Positions 23,630 through 35,990 of a DNA stretch of 64,000 nt are shown one piece after another. The first letter of the stretch is position 1. Each line of letters starts with the position of its first letter. This stretch comes from Homarus americanus (taxonomy: Eukaryota; Arthropoda; Malacostraca; Decapoda; Nephropidae), in NCBI RefSeq assembly GCF_018991925.1, contig NW_024748849.1, positions 62,001-126,000 of the forward strand, given 5' to 3'. The notes beneath the pieces are model-generated. The model was not told the DNA's origin. It saw nothing but the letters and a program-made list of their open reading frames with translations, and did not search any database. The translations under genes were made by a program, and so were the position numbers.

Positions 23630-23835
23630 GAAAAGACAAACATACACCTCCTTTTATTATTTTACTAAGCCATTCGGGCGGTTGGTGTCCAGTGTTAGCA
23701 CGGGAGGAAATCGGTGATGCTTTATAGGGTTACACTGGATAACACCCTTTCTACTTGTGTCCAGGCCAAACAGAACTTGAACCCATGACAATAGTGAGAT
23801 ACGCGTGTTACGGCTGTACAGGTACCACTAACACC
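23630..23835 (-). repeat. tRNA-derived SINE, copy 2, just upstream of UGT
   Basis: It shares blocks with the 4440-4690 copy: TTTTACTAAGCCATTCGGGC, CAGTGTTAGCACGGGAGGAA and GGGTTACACTGGATAACACC. On the minus strand it has a near-perfect box B, GGTTCAAGTTC. It ends about 65 bp before the UGT start codon. Confidence 0.65.
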
Positions 23836-23898
23836 AACATACGTTTCTGACACCGATCAATAGTTTGATCACATCAGTTAAAGTCTTCACGTCATCAG

Positions 23899-26800
23899 AT
23901 GCGGTGGAGTGTGGCAGCACTGGTGGCGATGGTGGTGTTGGTGATGGTGGTGCAGGAGGTGGACCCTGCCAACATACTCTTCCTGGCGCCCACAGGTCCC
24001 CGTAGCCACAAGAATTTCTTCATGGCTATCGCCGAGGTGCTGGCGACCAAGAACCACACGGTCAGTCTACCTCCAGCTGGTGTGTGTGTGTATTTTTTTT
24101 CTCTCTGTCTCATTTTCTGTCTTTTTATGTCTATAACTTTGCATGTTTTTTCTCGTTCTTCTTCAGTAAGATCAGAGGGTATGTAAAATTCCTTCCTCGT
24201 GCACACTTAACTGTCTAACTCCAAATATGGCTGAACTCTTTCTTGTACTGTACGTATGTCTGGTGTCTTGTGATCGTCTATTGCCGTCTATACACAAGGT
24301 CCATACTAGGGAGAGTTAGCGAAATTTCATTTTTCAAAGTGAGGTAAAAGATAGAGAATTTCACGAAGGGTTTAGGGATGCTGACAGAGAAAACTGAAAA
24401 GTTGGCTGTTCCTCATTTTTAGTTAATTATAACTAAAACACGTTGGCGATACACTGCTACATAATGGCCATTCCAACAGTGTATACAGTTATGACTTATG
24501 ACACAGAAGAGTTGAGTATCAAACTCCAACATGTAATAAATGTTCACCAAGAAGTCTGTGATTGTTGAAGTACTAACAAGAGTTTGTGTTAGCGAGAGAA
24601 CACACAGGAGCCTCTACCAAGTAGGCATAAGGAGTCATGCCACTAGTACAGTACAGTACTGGTACAGTACTGGTACAGTACTAGTACAGTTCAGTACCGC
24701 AGATTACAGTATAGTACACTACTAGTACAGTACAGTACTAGTACAGTACAGTGCAGTATTAGTACAGTACAAACTAGTACAGTGCAGTGTAATACGGTGC
24801 AGTGCAGTGTAATACAGTGCAGTTTTAGTACAATACTAGTACAGTACAGTACTAGTACAGTACTAGTGCAGTACAGTACTATTACAGTACAGTACTGGTA
24901 CTAGTAAAGTAGCTATAGCGCAGGAGGTGGGCGCTTCCAACTGGTTAACTACGTTACCGATAAGGGCAAATGATTTCAGTCTCAATAAACAAGAATTTAC
25001 AGATGCCATTGCTCTAAGGTGCGGTAGGCCAGTAGAAGGTTTGCCCTCCCAATGCGTGTGTGGCTCTTCCTATGACGTCGATCACGCCATGGTGTGCAAG
25101 AAAGAGGGCTTCATATGCATGAGGCATGACGAAGTAAGGGGCAAATATGTTGAAGGAAATCTGTCGTGATGTCAGAGTAGACCCGACCCTCCTTCCATTG
25201 GACGGTCAGAATTTCCAACATAGGACTGCAAACACATCCAACGAAGCCCGTGCTGACGTCAGTGCTCGAGGATTCTGGACGCGAGGACAACGAGCCTTCT
25301 TCGACATCAGGATTTTTTATCCCATGGCCGCATGTCACCGTAACTTAGCTCTCGATGCTGCACACAGGAGGAACGAGAACGACAAGATCAGGGCATATGG
25401 GGAGAGAATTCAGAACGTTGATCAAGGCAGCTTCACTCTTCTGGTGTTCACAACCTTTGGTAGGATGGGGACCAAGTGCAAGATGCTTCTACGCCAGACT
25501 CGCGGAGGAACTATCCGAACAGAAGCAGCAGCCCAGAAGTTGTTACAGCCTGGATGAGATGTCGATTGTCCTTCTCTCTCCTTAGGTCTGCTTTACTCTG
25601 CCTCAGGGGAACGAGAGGCATCGGCCGACAACAGTTGCAGATATTGACTATGAGGCAACAGTCACTGAATGCCGCATAGATCGGCGGCTCAACTAACTCA
25701 ACACAGCTAGGGTAGCTACTTATATATTAGGATATTTAATTTTAAGGTAATAAAATGGCGGCGAAGGTGTGGCTATTGGGGGAGGATGGAGTACAGTACA
25801 ATACGAATACAGTACAATTCAGTACAGTACAAAACTAATACAGTACAATACTGTACTAGTACAGTACATTACAATACGAGTACAGTACTGTACAATACTA
25901 GTACAGTACATTACTAGTACAGTACATTACTAGTACCGTACAATACTAGTATAGTACAATACTAGTACAGTGCAATTCTAGTAAAGTACAGTACGATTAT
26001 AGTAAAGTACAGTACATTGCAGTACTAGTACAGTACAATACAGTACGAGTACAGTAAAGTACAGTACTTGTACAGTACAATATTAGTACAGTACAGTACT
26101 AGTACAATACAGGGCAGTACAGTGCCACGCGGACAGAGGGAGACCATACAGGCAGAGCCCTTCCACAACATGTTGTAATGCAACAACTCTGTCTATCAGA
26201 GTTCATTAATTATTTCCCTGAATTGGTTGTCAGGATATTGTGGAAACGCGTTATTAGTCGTGTTCTCGTCCGTGGTTGTGTCTTTTTTCCCTGCACGATA
26301 TTTCAATATGAGTGATGCAAGTGAATTATATTAAGATAACTTTCTTTAAATGAAGCAAAAGTTGCCTTTGTCCTTGTTTCTTTCGTGAAAACCTTCTCTC
26401 CCCAATGGTACAACACTAAAGAGAGAAGTGAGTTAGTTTCTTAAGAGGTGACGGAGGCAGGTAGGTTCTCTTACCCCTGTGTCAGTCTTCACTATGTCAC
26501 AAGTTTTAGATTCTTTTTGATGCATTAAAACATTTTTAACTATCAGTAACCACCATTATTCACAGGTGACGTTTGTAACGGGAATCGAAGCCTCACAAAA
26601 CAGGACAAACATCCGTGAGGTGTTTGTGCCAGGTATGGACGTATACAAATATCTTCCTAACTTGTTTACTTCAAATAAGATTGAGATAGTCCAGGCCATG
26701 ATGCCCCTGTTAGCCAAGTTCTGCACCGACGCTTTGGCTTACGAAGGCATGCAGAGTGTTAAGGAAGAAAAATTTGACTTGGTCATGCTGAGCGGATTCG

Positions 26801-29800
26801 GGACCGAATGTTTTTACTCACTTGTTGACAAGTTCAAGGTAAGGTTCTTTTAAAGTGACTCTTGGGTGTACTAACTGTTGTGAATGTTGCACTCAAACGT
26901 GTCTCAGTTATAAAAAAAATAACTCACTAACACCAGGGCGCTTCAGGTACCAGCTGGAGCTCTATACCAGAGAACTTCAGGTGTCAGCTGCAGCTATTGT
27001 ACACACCCAGGGAACCTCTGTGTCAGCTGCAGCTATACACCAGGGAACCTCATGTAAAAGCTGGAAATGTACACCAAGGAGCTCTAAAGTAACGCTGACA
27101 AATACAAGAATATTTTACACATAACATATTAGTAACAAAAACTGGCTGGTGTCAGTCTTTGACACCAAGAAAATGTTGACCAGCATTGAGTCAAAGTGTG
27201 GAGTGAACAAAGATCTGCTGACCAAAGTTCGTCATATAATAACTATGTTCTTCATGTTGATTATAACAGTTATGGATCTGTAGTTTAATGACAAGATAAC
27301 TAATACACAACACAGCTGTCACACATCGCTTGACCTTCCAAAACCAATTGTCTTATATTTCTTTTCACAAAGCAATATCGTACGTTTCCGGGAAACTATT
27401 TTTACTTGATGTACCTTCACATCATTCAGTCACATTCACAGATAACTTGATTAAATTTCTAATGGAAAAATAGTGGATGGAGTGACAGTCTGCAGCTCGT
27501 ATAATTTAAGTTTTTCAGGCAAATGAAGATTTTTCTTGTTACTGACAAACCTTACGATCAACTGACTTATTTCACAGGTTCCATACATATTCATGTATTC
27601 ACTTAGTCTGGCGCCAGCTTACGCGGACATGGCACACAGCACGCACTTCTCATCCATGGTGCCCAACTTAATGTTCGACTTGAAATATCCTCTCACCTTC
27701 ACTGGCAGAATGTTCAATACTCTTCATGACACCGCCGGCATCTACTATGCCTACTATGTAATTTTTAAAATGTGAGTCGCCTTTAGTATGTTTTCTTGTC
27801 TTTGAAAGAATAATTGTCTCAATCTTCCCAACAGTGCGTAACAGAGACATGACCGCCCAAGCGGCTAACGAGCCGATCAGTGGAGAAGAGGAAAAAAGTA
27901 AAAGTAAAATATACCTAATTTGACTCTACATGATCCCAGCTTTTGGTACGCGTAGGCCTGGGAGCTCAACTGAAATTTCAATATGGCAGCCATATTTCAG
28001 CCATTTCAAAATGGCTATAAAGTTGTCAATGACCACTAGCTTTATTTAAATTTAGCATCAAATCATGTTATATATATATATATATATAAAATATAAATTC
28101 CATAAATATTCTTTAAGCTTGCATTGAAAGAGGCAAAATCGGCAAGTGTGTTGAAACTGACCTCCGGGTTTAGGGCTGATAAGAATACCTAAGTTATTTC
28201 ACATTTATTTTTGTTCATGGAACTCGGTAATCTTATATATCAAAAGAATCTTGTCCTTCAACTTTATTCCATAACATTAGAGTAAATTTATCATCTTGCC
28301 ATAGAATAATGTTTAAAGAAACAGTAAGTGCCACACTGTGTTTAAAGTAACAGTAAGTGCCACACTGTGATTAAAGTAACAGTAAGTGCCACACTGTGTT
28401 TAAAGTAACAGTAAGTGCCACACTGTGATTAAGGTAACAGTAAGTGCCACACTGTGTTTAAGTTAACAGTAAGTGCCACACTGTGATTAAAGTAACAGTA
28501 AGTGCCACACTGTGTTTAAGTTAACAGTAAGTGCCACACTGTGTTTAAGTTAACAGTAAGTGCCACACTGTGTTTAAGGTAATAGTAAGTGCCACACTGT
28601 GTTTAAGGTAACAGTAAGTTCCACACTGTGTTTAAGGTAATAGTAAGTGCCACACTGTGTTTAAGGTAACAGTAAGTGCCACACTGTGTTTAAGGTAACA
28701 GTAAGTTCCACACTGTGTTTAAGGTAATAGTAAGTGCCACACTGTGTTTAAGGTAACAGTAAGTTCCACACTGTGTTTAAGGTAATAGTAAGTGCCACAC
28801 TGTGTTTAAGGTAACAGTAAGTGCCACACTGTGTTTCCCAGGATGGTGGCAGAGTGCCAGGAGAGGAAGCTGTGCCCGGAGGATATTTCCACCTTCTACC
28901 GGATGAGGGTCAATGGGAGTCTCGTCATCTTAAACAGGTGTAGTGATTCGTATCTTGTTTGTCAACCAAAAGTTACTTTATGTCCATACTTTGTTGCCCT
29001 CAAGTGTCTGATCCAAACTTAAGCTGTCATCTTCATGTCTAAACTATATTTTTCGATGTGGGATTAAGAAAATATTTTGGGTCACCAGTTAATCCATCTG
29101 TAAATCTTCATAAAACCAGTTCACCTGAATTCGAGGTATTTAGCTTTAGATGATCGACTGCACCCTGATCTACCTTCATCAGGTGTTTCCCATAACAACC
29201 TACTGTTAAAATCAGTCCACTAGTTTTGAAGTTACTCTAACTAAGACTCGTTTTTTTACCCACTTTCTCAAACGTCGGAGTTTCCTCCGCTGTATCCCAA
29301 CACACTCGACAAAATCCTTGAAGTGTCAATATATTTTGTTAATACAATCACTCACAACTTGGGGAGAATTGTAGTGCGGGTGTATTGTGACAGTATTGTA
29401 GGCGTGATCTACAGTACACTATAGCCTAAATGAACACTGGTCACGTTCTGGAGGTTGAAACCTTTTGGGAACTTACGGGGGAGCTGCCAGCCATCAGCGG
29501 TTGCTTGGTGCTGATGCCACCTTGCTCCTAAATACATATATCATATATCTCACCTACTTCTATTTGTTTGTGACAAATCTTGATTCCATTTTTAACGATA
29601 ATTTATTATCAAAATGTACACTCTATATGCAAATGGAAAAAGAAGTAACCATTAGGCTACTGAACTTACCCTACTTAATACTGTATCAGAAACATCTTCC
29701 TGTCTCGTGTATATATCCCTCTCCAGATAGATACAAGCTCCTCTCTGCTGACACCTATAAATTGAATCTCACGGTGATTGTTCAGTCTCTGACAACCTTT

Positions 29801-32800
29801 ATATGTGACTGAAAAGTTAGAGGAGCCTTGCTGAGGAAACACCGGATTTATAACTGGGAAGGTTCCAATATCACGGGAAATACCGACAGTTTTTAACATT
29901 CTTAAATTTGGTAATAGACACATACAGTACAGTTGGTATTATATTTTGTAGATAACAAAATAAAATAATGAGCATGAGGAGTTCAAACACTGCCAACGCT
30001 GATAATGTCGTTTATAACTCAACTGAGCCAGGTTGCGTTGTTTACCTACAGCGTGGAGACCCTGGAGATACCGATCAGACCTTATACTGCCACGGTGGTC
30101 CACGCTGGCGGGATCCACTGTAAACCAGCTCAGCCGCTGCCACAGGTCAGCCATCAAAATCTTCCAATAGCTAATGCCACACCTCTTGTCTGCCTATAAC
30201 CAAATGTTAACCTGTTGAAGTGCGCCTCAGTTAAGTGAATGTTGTACCTCATGTTACTTTCGTCCACTTAAGAATTTGAACCACCAGGAACTGGAGGACT
30301 GGATTGCTGAGGCCGGTAACGCTGGCTTCATCTTCTTCAGTCTTGGGTCTACCGTCAAGGCGTCAACTATGCCAGAGGAGTATGTTACATACTATTGTCC
30401 CCTTATTTATAATGTCTTTCATGGGATGACCAGCATCACGTCTACCGAGTGCCTGGTCGCAGTGCAGACAATAGCGTTAAACAGCTCCCTAATATTTTGG
30501 TATCGTCACCTTACTGTTTCCTCCCTTTATCTGCATCATATCATCGTGAGTTACTAAAATTGGTGTCCTGCTCCATTTGACTTATGTAACCTACTACCCA
30601 TCACGGCAGGTACAGGAGGGTGCTGGTGGAAGTGTTCGCGTCTCTGAAGCAACGGGTACTGTGGAAGTGGGAGGGGACCATGGAAGACCTACCACCCAAC
30701 GTGCGTCTTACCAAATGGCTCCCTCAGCAGGATATCCTCGGTCAGTCACCACATTATTTTTGTAGTAAACATTGTATGTAACCTTTCATCTCATCACTAC
30801 CAAGTCAGGACCCAATTAGATTGTTCCTTCCAACAATGTAACTACATTATGTTAATTTTCAAGCTGTGCTAGATAGCCTTTTTACAGATGGACGCTAGGT
30901 GTTGGTCCATAGTTCTGAGTCTTGACAATTGTGTTTGGGCTTTACTTCATATAATTGTTGTGATTGTCTACATCTGTCTGTTTTCATGCAGAGCCCATTT
31001 CTCAGTAGTGATCAAGGCTGTTCTTAAAGATATATTTCTCAGTATCTTGGTTATTGTTAATAATCAACATCTCTGGCCTGTAGTTTTCACACAGACGCTC
31101 CCTCGTCCCACACAACTTATTCTTTCTATTCCTCTTCGTTCTCTTTCGCTTATCACGTTTGCCATCTCTTTCTCTCAGCCCTACACTAGTTCCGTCAGAC
31201 TTACGCTGCTGTCATCATTCTTTCTCCTTTACTATTACTGATATTATGTATGTACTGTACATGTAGGAGACCATCGCCTGCGACTGTTTATCACCCATGG
31301 GGGGTTGTTGAGTATCCAGGAAGCCACATACCATGGTGTACCAGTCCTGGGCATACCCGTTCATATCGATCAGCACCACAACATTGCCCAGGTCCAAAGG
31401 GAAGGCTGGGGCCGCTTCGTGTACTGGGCGGATCTCACTTACGACACTCTCCGTCAGCAGATTCTTGAAGTTATCCAGGACACCAAGTAAGAGTGGCCTC
31501 TTTATGTTACTTTCTCGGGATTGGCGTGATAATGGAACAGTGCTTTACTGTCCACTGTCATTACAGGAACAAACTGGTGACGTTTGGTAGGGTCACATTA
31601 GGAAGGGTGTTATCCAGCGTGACCCTACCAAACATCACCGGTTTCTTCCTGTACTGACACTGGACAGACCAACTGCCCGAACGAATAGTACGGTGATAAG
31701 CGGTTCAAACATCAACTAAAATAAATAACCACTGAAGCATTACATGATCCACACAAGACAATTTGTCATTAACGTTATTCGTTATTTAATTGCTCAGCCA
31801 CAAGTAATAACATCAACACAAAGTACACAACATATAGGTGTGTCACAGTATATGACATGCGAGTGATCACACAGGATGCGGGAGGTGGTAACTCGACGGC
31901 AGACTGTGATGAAGGACCAGCCTGTGCCACCTGGGCAGTGGGTGACCTACTGGGTGGAGTACGTCCTGAGGCACCATGGAGCCCTTCACCTCCGCTCTCC
32001 TATTGCCACCATGCCTTGGTTAGTGCCACCATACATTGGTTAGAGCCGCTCTTTGCCAGTGTCATGTAAGTTCAGATGGCTTTGTTTATGAAGGAATGGC
32101 ATAACTAAATTGCAAGGAATCCTTATTTACGTGATTCTTGAATATGTAGTTATTTAGTATACAGTATATAATTTAGTGCCGTTTCTTTATTTAAAAGTGT
32201 GTCTTGGGGACGAGACACAAACATTATTGGAACTAACTGGTCCAGAGCACGGCGCGATAAATCTATCTTTAAAGTAAACAAACACTGGACATTTTCGACC
32301 TGGATGAAACAAATTTCATATGCCAACTTTTATAACAATAGTGTTCCCTCTCTTTCAAGGGAGACCCGTGGGAAAGCGGGGCTTTCAGGTGGGGGAAACA
32401 CGCAAAAACGAGTGATTTGTGACAGAAATGAATATTATAATCAAATTATTCAGACTAAAAACCTTAGGAAAAAGAAAATTTTAACCTATCCTAACTTCAA
32501 TAAACCTAACCGAAACTAACCAAGCTGACAGCCACAGAAAGTTGTGGGAGCTTTATGACTGACGGATGTTTATAAAGGAAAAGTTGCTTAGAAATGCATA
32601 AGGTAAGTGGTAGGGCCATTAGTATTGTTGTGCGTGACTTGGGTTATAAGGAAAAATACCTGTGTGTGTTTACAGGTACGAGCTGTACAACGTGGACGTG
32701 TGGCTGGTGGTGTTGGTGGTGTCCACACTGGCTGTCATCCTCACCTTCATCAGCCTCCGTGCCCTCCTCTACGCCGTCTACACATGCCTCTCTGCACCCA

Positions 32801-32820
32801 CCAAACACAAGCAACAATAA
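23899..32820 (+). CDS. UDP-glycosyltransferase, complete, 521 aa
   Basis: Exons: 23899-24060, 26566-26838, 27578-27771, 28842-28937, 30052-30145, 30273-30379, 30610-30740, 31267-31486, 31875-32018, 32676-32820. Every junction is GT-AG and in phase. Residues 1-24 form a signal peptide (MRWSVAALVAMVVLVMVVQE); the catalytic-type His follows in GPRSHKNFF. The C-terminal half carries GFIFFSLGSTVKAS, WLPQQDILGDHRLRLFITHG and VLGIPVHIDQHHNIAQV, the UGT donor-sugar signature with its closing DQ. A membrane anchor (VDVWLVVLVVSTLAVIL) precedes the short cytosolic tail ending KHKQQ, a KxKxx ER-retrieval pattern. The enzyme should transfer sugar from a UDP-sugar to small lipophilic acceptors in the ER lumen, as in detoxification or ecdysteroid conjugation. 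The acceptor cannot be told. Length is normal for the family. Confidence 0.95.
24640..24905. repeat. GTACAGTACTAGTACAGTAC-type array, left
   Basis: Imperfect words of the form CAGTACTAGTACAGTACAGT recur through the interval in UGT intron 1. A similar array starts at about 25790, on the other side of a retroelement fragment. Confidence 0.85.
24906..25690 (+). mobile_element. Retroelement C-terminal fragment with zinc-finger and endonuclease-like region
   Basis: One frame reads GASNWLTTLPIRANDFSLNK, CVCGSSYDVDHAMVCKKEGF and MRHDEV. After a frameshift near 25150 it continues EICRDVRVDPTLLPLDG, ARADVSARGFWTRGQRAFFD and IRIFYPMA. It ends RCRLSFSLLRSALLCLRGTR. The C-C-H-C cluster followed by RH(N/D) and the R-x-D...FFD-x-R pattern resembles restriction-like endonuclease domains at the end of some non-LTR retroelements. 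I recall similar repeat proteins from many invertebrates, but the element class is not certain. It is a broken copy within UGT intron 1. Confidence 0.65.
25790..26115. repeat. GTACAGTACTAGTACAGTAC-type array, right
   Basis: It has the same word set as 24640-24905 (AGTACAGTACAATACTAGTA and variants), in UGT intron 1. Confidence 0.85.
27830..27910 (+). repeat. CR1-like LINE 3' tail fragment
   Basis: CAACAGTGCGTAACAGAGAC through GGCTAACGAGCCGATCAGTG and AAAAAGTAAAAGTAAAA match the last 80 bp of the YIQEPVH LINE family. It lies in UGT intron 3. Confidence 0.75.
28071..28088. repeat. (TA)n microsatellite, short
   Basis: About eight TA units in UGT intron 3. Confidence 0.8.
28311..28835. repeat. 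29-bp minisatellite abutting the UGT exon 4 acceptor
   Basis: About 18 copies of a 29-bp unit (ACAGTAAGTGCCACACTGTG plus TTTAAGGTA) stand head to tail. The last copy changes TTTAAGG to TTTCCCAGG, and that AG is the splice acceptor of UGT exon 4. Each unit contains GTAAGT, the consensus 5' splice site. Units carry a few diagnostic variants (GATT/GTTT, AACAG/AATAG, GTGCC/GTTCC) in alternating order. Confidence 0.93.
31560..31690 (-). repeat. SINE copy 3, with an inverted duplication
   Basis: On the plus strand GGTGACGTTTGGTAGGGTCA is followed 12 bp after the arm ends by TGACCCTACCAAACATCACC. The second arm continues into the SINE tail words TTTCTTCCTGTACTGACACT and CAACTGCCCGAACGAATAGT. It lies in UGT intron 8. 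Confidence 0.65.
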
Positions 32821-32821
32821 A
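32816..32821 (+). terminator. AATAAA overlapping the UGT stop codon
   Basis: The stop TAA at 32818-32820 lies inside AATAAA. A second AATAAA at 32963-32968 is the more usual distance for a 3' UTR. Which one is used is unknown. Confidence 0.4.
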
Positions 32822-32825
32822 TACA

Positions 32826-33000
32826 AGGATCACCGCATAGCTGTACAATAACATGGATCACTGTGTAGCTGAGCAATAACATGGATCACCGTGTAGCTGA
32901 GCAATAACAAAAAGTATCTCTCTGCAGCTAAAAAAAAAAACAATGGTCATGTGTAGCTGTAAAATAAAGAGCATCACTGTGTAGCTGAATAGCATCAGTG
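32826..33000. repeat. Short tandem repeat in the UGT 3' UTR region
   Basis: Units of about 28-29 bp such as AACATGGATCACCGTGTAGC TGAGCAAT recur four to five times, degrading downstream. They span the gap between the two candidate poly(A) signals. Confidence 0.7.
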
Positions 33001-33549
33001 AAGGGGAAATTATCAAGAAAGAACCAGCTACTACCGCTGCCCCTCCTGGCTGCGCACCTCTCCACCAACCAACTCTGCATCACCCTCTTCCAACAGTGAT
33101 CCTGATGATCCCCCTATGCTTCAATAACAAGATGTCTCCCTACAATGCATCGCAGGGATGGTGAATGGGCTAAAAATATATCCGTCCAACACTATGATCT
33201 CTTTCTTCCTCTCACCTCACGAGACCTCCAGGTGTTACAGCATGGTCTCTCCCCCACACTGTACCTATCATGGTCCACCCACACAATTAATTTAAAATAT
33301 ATTATTAGTTTGCCACAAACGTTAAAACTCTTTGTTTGTTGCATGTAATGAGTAATGATTTTTGTTTTTCATTTGTATTGGAGTAAAAGTGTTAGAAAAT
33401 CATACTTAAGTAAAAGTGCTTTATCAAGAACAGAGGACGAAGTGGACTTGAGGGTAGACTAAAATTGTTTTAATAAATTTGTTTCTGATTATTTGCGAGA
33501 GGATTTTCCCGTTATTATTTATTTGTATGTATTCTTTATGTGTGTGTAC

Positions 33550-33695
<146 letters not shown>

Positions 33696-33832
33696 AATGC
33701 AGGTAAAAGAAATAATTGTCCTAAGGGCAAACACAAAGGGAATATACAAACGTGAAAATGTCCCTCCCCCCTCCTCACCTGCTGGTCAGCAAATGTTATT
33801 CACTCATTTGGCGATTCGCGGCCATTTTCAGA

Positions 33833-34563
33833 ACCTAAATTCAACAAAAATGATAGAAAAGTTCACTTACTTTGAGGTGTGTATGTAGAAGGCTCCTGGA
33901 TGATGATGATGATGATGATGGGATTTAGAATGGGGGTGGAGGAGAAGGAAGAAGAGAAGGCATTGGGGTGGAAGAGAAGTCACCCCATGGTGCCATTTCA
34001 CCCATAAAATTTTAGTTCTCTGGTGTATTTCAAGATTATTTTCTTTAAATCAACACTGTACTGCATTATATATTGTCAATATGTAAAATATATTTCAAAA
34101 TGACCAATAATTTGCTTGGAAACACAGAAAAAAAGCATTTAGTTGATGAGAGTCTCAAGCAAGATGTTACCTCCAGTGAAAACAGAGAGACTAACGCCTG
34201 TTTGCTGTGTTAAGAGGCTGGATGCTGTGCTTTAAACTAGTCACTTTACCTTCAATTATGTTCAATAATTGTTAAAATGACTAAAAAATTGAATATTAAA
34301 CTTTTAAAATTATTGAATAGTATAAACTTCTTGATATTTACTAAAATAGTAAGGAATTTAAGCCCTAGAACCAATTAATGCATTGGCGGACTGATACTAA
34401 AGCTGGTTGCCCGGTCAGTGCAAGCGAAAACATGTTGAGGTCGGTTCGTAAGAACTTCGTTAACCGAATTTTTTTTCGTTAACCGAACTGAAGATCCTTA
34501 TGGAAGGCAGTTCGTTAACCGAAATTACGTTAACCGAGGTGTTCGTTAAACGAGGGGTCACTG
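33833..34563 (-). mobile_element. Non-autonomous Tigger derivative, right-truncated
   Basis: On the minus strand it begins at 34563 with CAGTGACCCCTCGTTTAACG and carries the same 5' non-coding region as the 40855 copy (AAATATCAAGAAGTTTATAC and others). It then jumps to the transposon's 3' segment. It ends at AACCTAAATTCAACAAAAAT, where the 3' TIR should follow but unrelated sequence stands. TA follows the 5' end at 34564. Confidence 0.85.
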
Positions 34564-34567
34564 TATG

Positions 34568-34573
<6 letters not shown>

Positions 34574-34631
<58 letters not shown>
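34574..34631. repeat. (TA)n microsatellite
   Basis: About 28 TA units directly next to the 5' terminus of the Tigger derivative, separated by TATGTATGTG. Confidence 0.95.
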
Positions 34632-34634
<3 letters not shown>

Positions 34635-35990
34635 TTAAAATAAAAACAATAATTCAAAGGACATGTGTTTGTGAACCCTTAAGTAAACTTCAGCACTACA
34701 TAAAAGTCAAGTGTGTGTTAATAGGTGAAGGTTAATGTTAGAAGAGTTAGTTTTATGATTTTTTTTGTCTTTTATTGTTAATGTACATGACAGCTTAAAA
34801 CCTACACAGATATATTTCACTGTACCATCATTACTTCTTTAACAATGAGTTAATATATATTTCTTATTAGATTAAGACAGCATTACAGCATCTAATGTAA
34901 TGGTCTTGACAAATGAGATAACATTTACACTGAAACAAGAGAAATTGCAAGCCTGTAAACATATCCTACATGTGTTTCAACTCACTTGGGGTCTTAGGAT
35001 CAAGTCTGGACTCGGTGCAATGAGGGTCAATGTCAATTTTTGGAGTTTCCAAGATGACCGACTCACTGAGCTGAAATCAATAATGTCTTTCAATGTTTTA
35101 AATCTCCAATATGTATAATATACTGTATCTGTGATAGTTGTACAGTACTGAGGAAGTGTATCCCTACGACCACTGTCAAGCACCAACAAAGTCATTGCTA
35201 TCTGGATATGGGTAAATTGCATGGGAATTGCTTAATATACAACATATTTCTTCTAACACGATCATTAAACACAAACTGTCAATTACTCACTTGTCCAATT
35301 AGATTTTTCACAATACAACATACAGAATTTGTTTTTCTTTCAATAATACACATTCTTGACATTGTCCCTTCTTGTACTGAACTCCAGATATTTACTACAA
35401 CTTTACAACAGACAAGTACAGTACATCATGTAACGTGAAAAACTGTTTAAGTACTGTAAGCCCCATTTCTTATTGGTCCCACCCTAAGTTAACCCAACCA
35501 GTAGGAATAAGGCACAGTCTAAATGGGCCTTAGTCATAATGGCCCCCTGACCAAATGAGTGAGAGTATAGGTTGAGGCCTACTTGGACTGGGGCTTATCT
35601 GACCAGCAATTATAACTATGATATAGTGTACAGCCCTTATGTTAAGCTATCTCACCATTTAAGATCAACTAGTATTGTATAGTACATGTACAGTCAGCCA
35701 GTGACCCCATCGTGGGTCTCGTACTCATAATTTTACCTGGCAATACTTGGTAAAGTAACTTGTAAATAAAGGTGATTGTGGGATCTATTTTTGGTTGTAT
35801 CATTGTCAAGATAAATATTAAACAATCCAAAGGTACAATTTTTATAACAAACTATTCATTGTTATTTAAGTATCATGAGAAGTTCCAAATGCCTGCAAGT
35901 AAGAAACGAGAGACTATTCGGACACGCACGCTTCACCCTCGATGAAGCCCACAGAGTTTTCAGGTGTCGCTGTAAATTTCTCCATTCCCA
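34632..35990. other. Intergenic, no gene seen
   Basis: AT-rich DNA. A possible 150-bp element lies between TAAGCCCCATTTCTTA (about 35458) and TGGACTGGGGCTTATC (about 35585). Its short inverted ends are too weak to list separately. Confidence 0.45.

Noticed and set aside
28311..28835. CRISPR-like spacing of a 29-bp repeat
   Set aside because: Units are contiguous with no spacers, in an animal intron; it is a minisatellite.
30888..31241. Plus-strand frame of 117 codons
   Set aside because: It lies wholly in UGT intron 7, which is defined by in-phase exons; it has no known motif.
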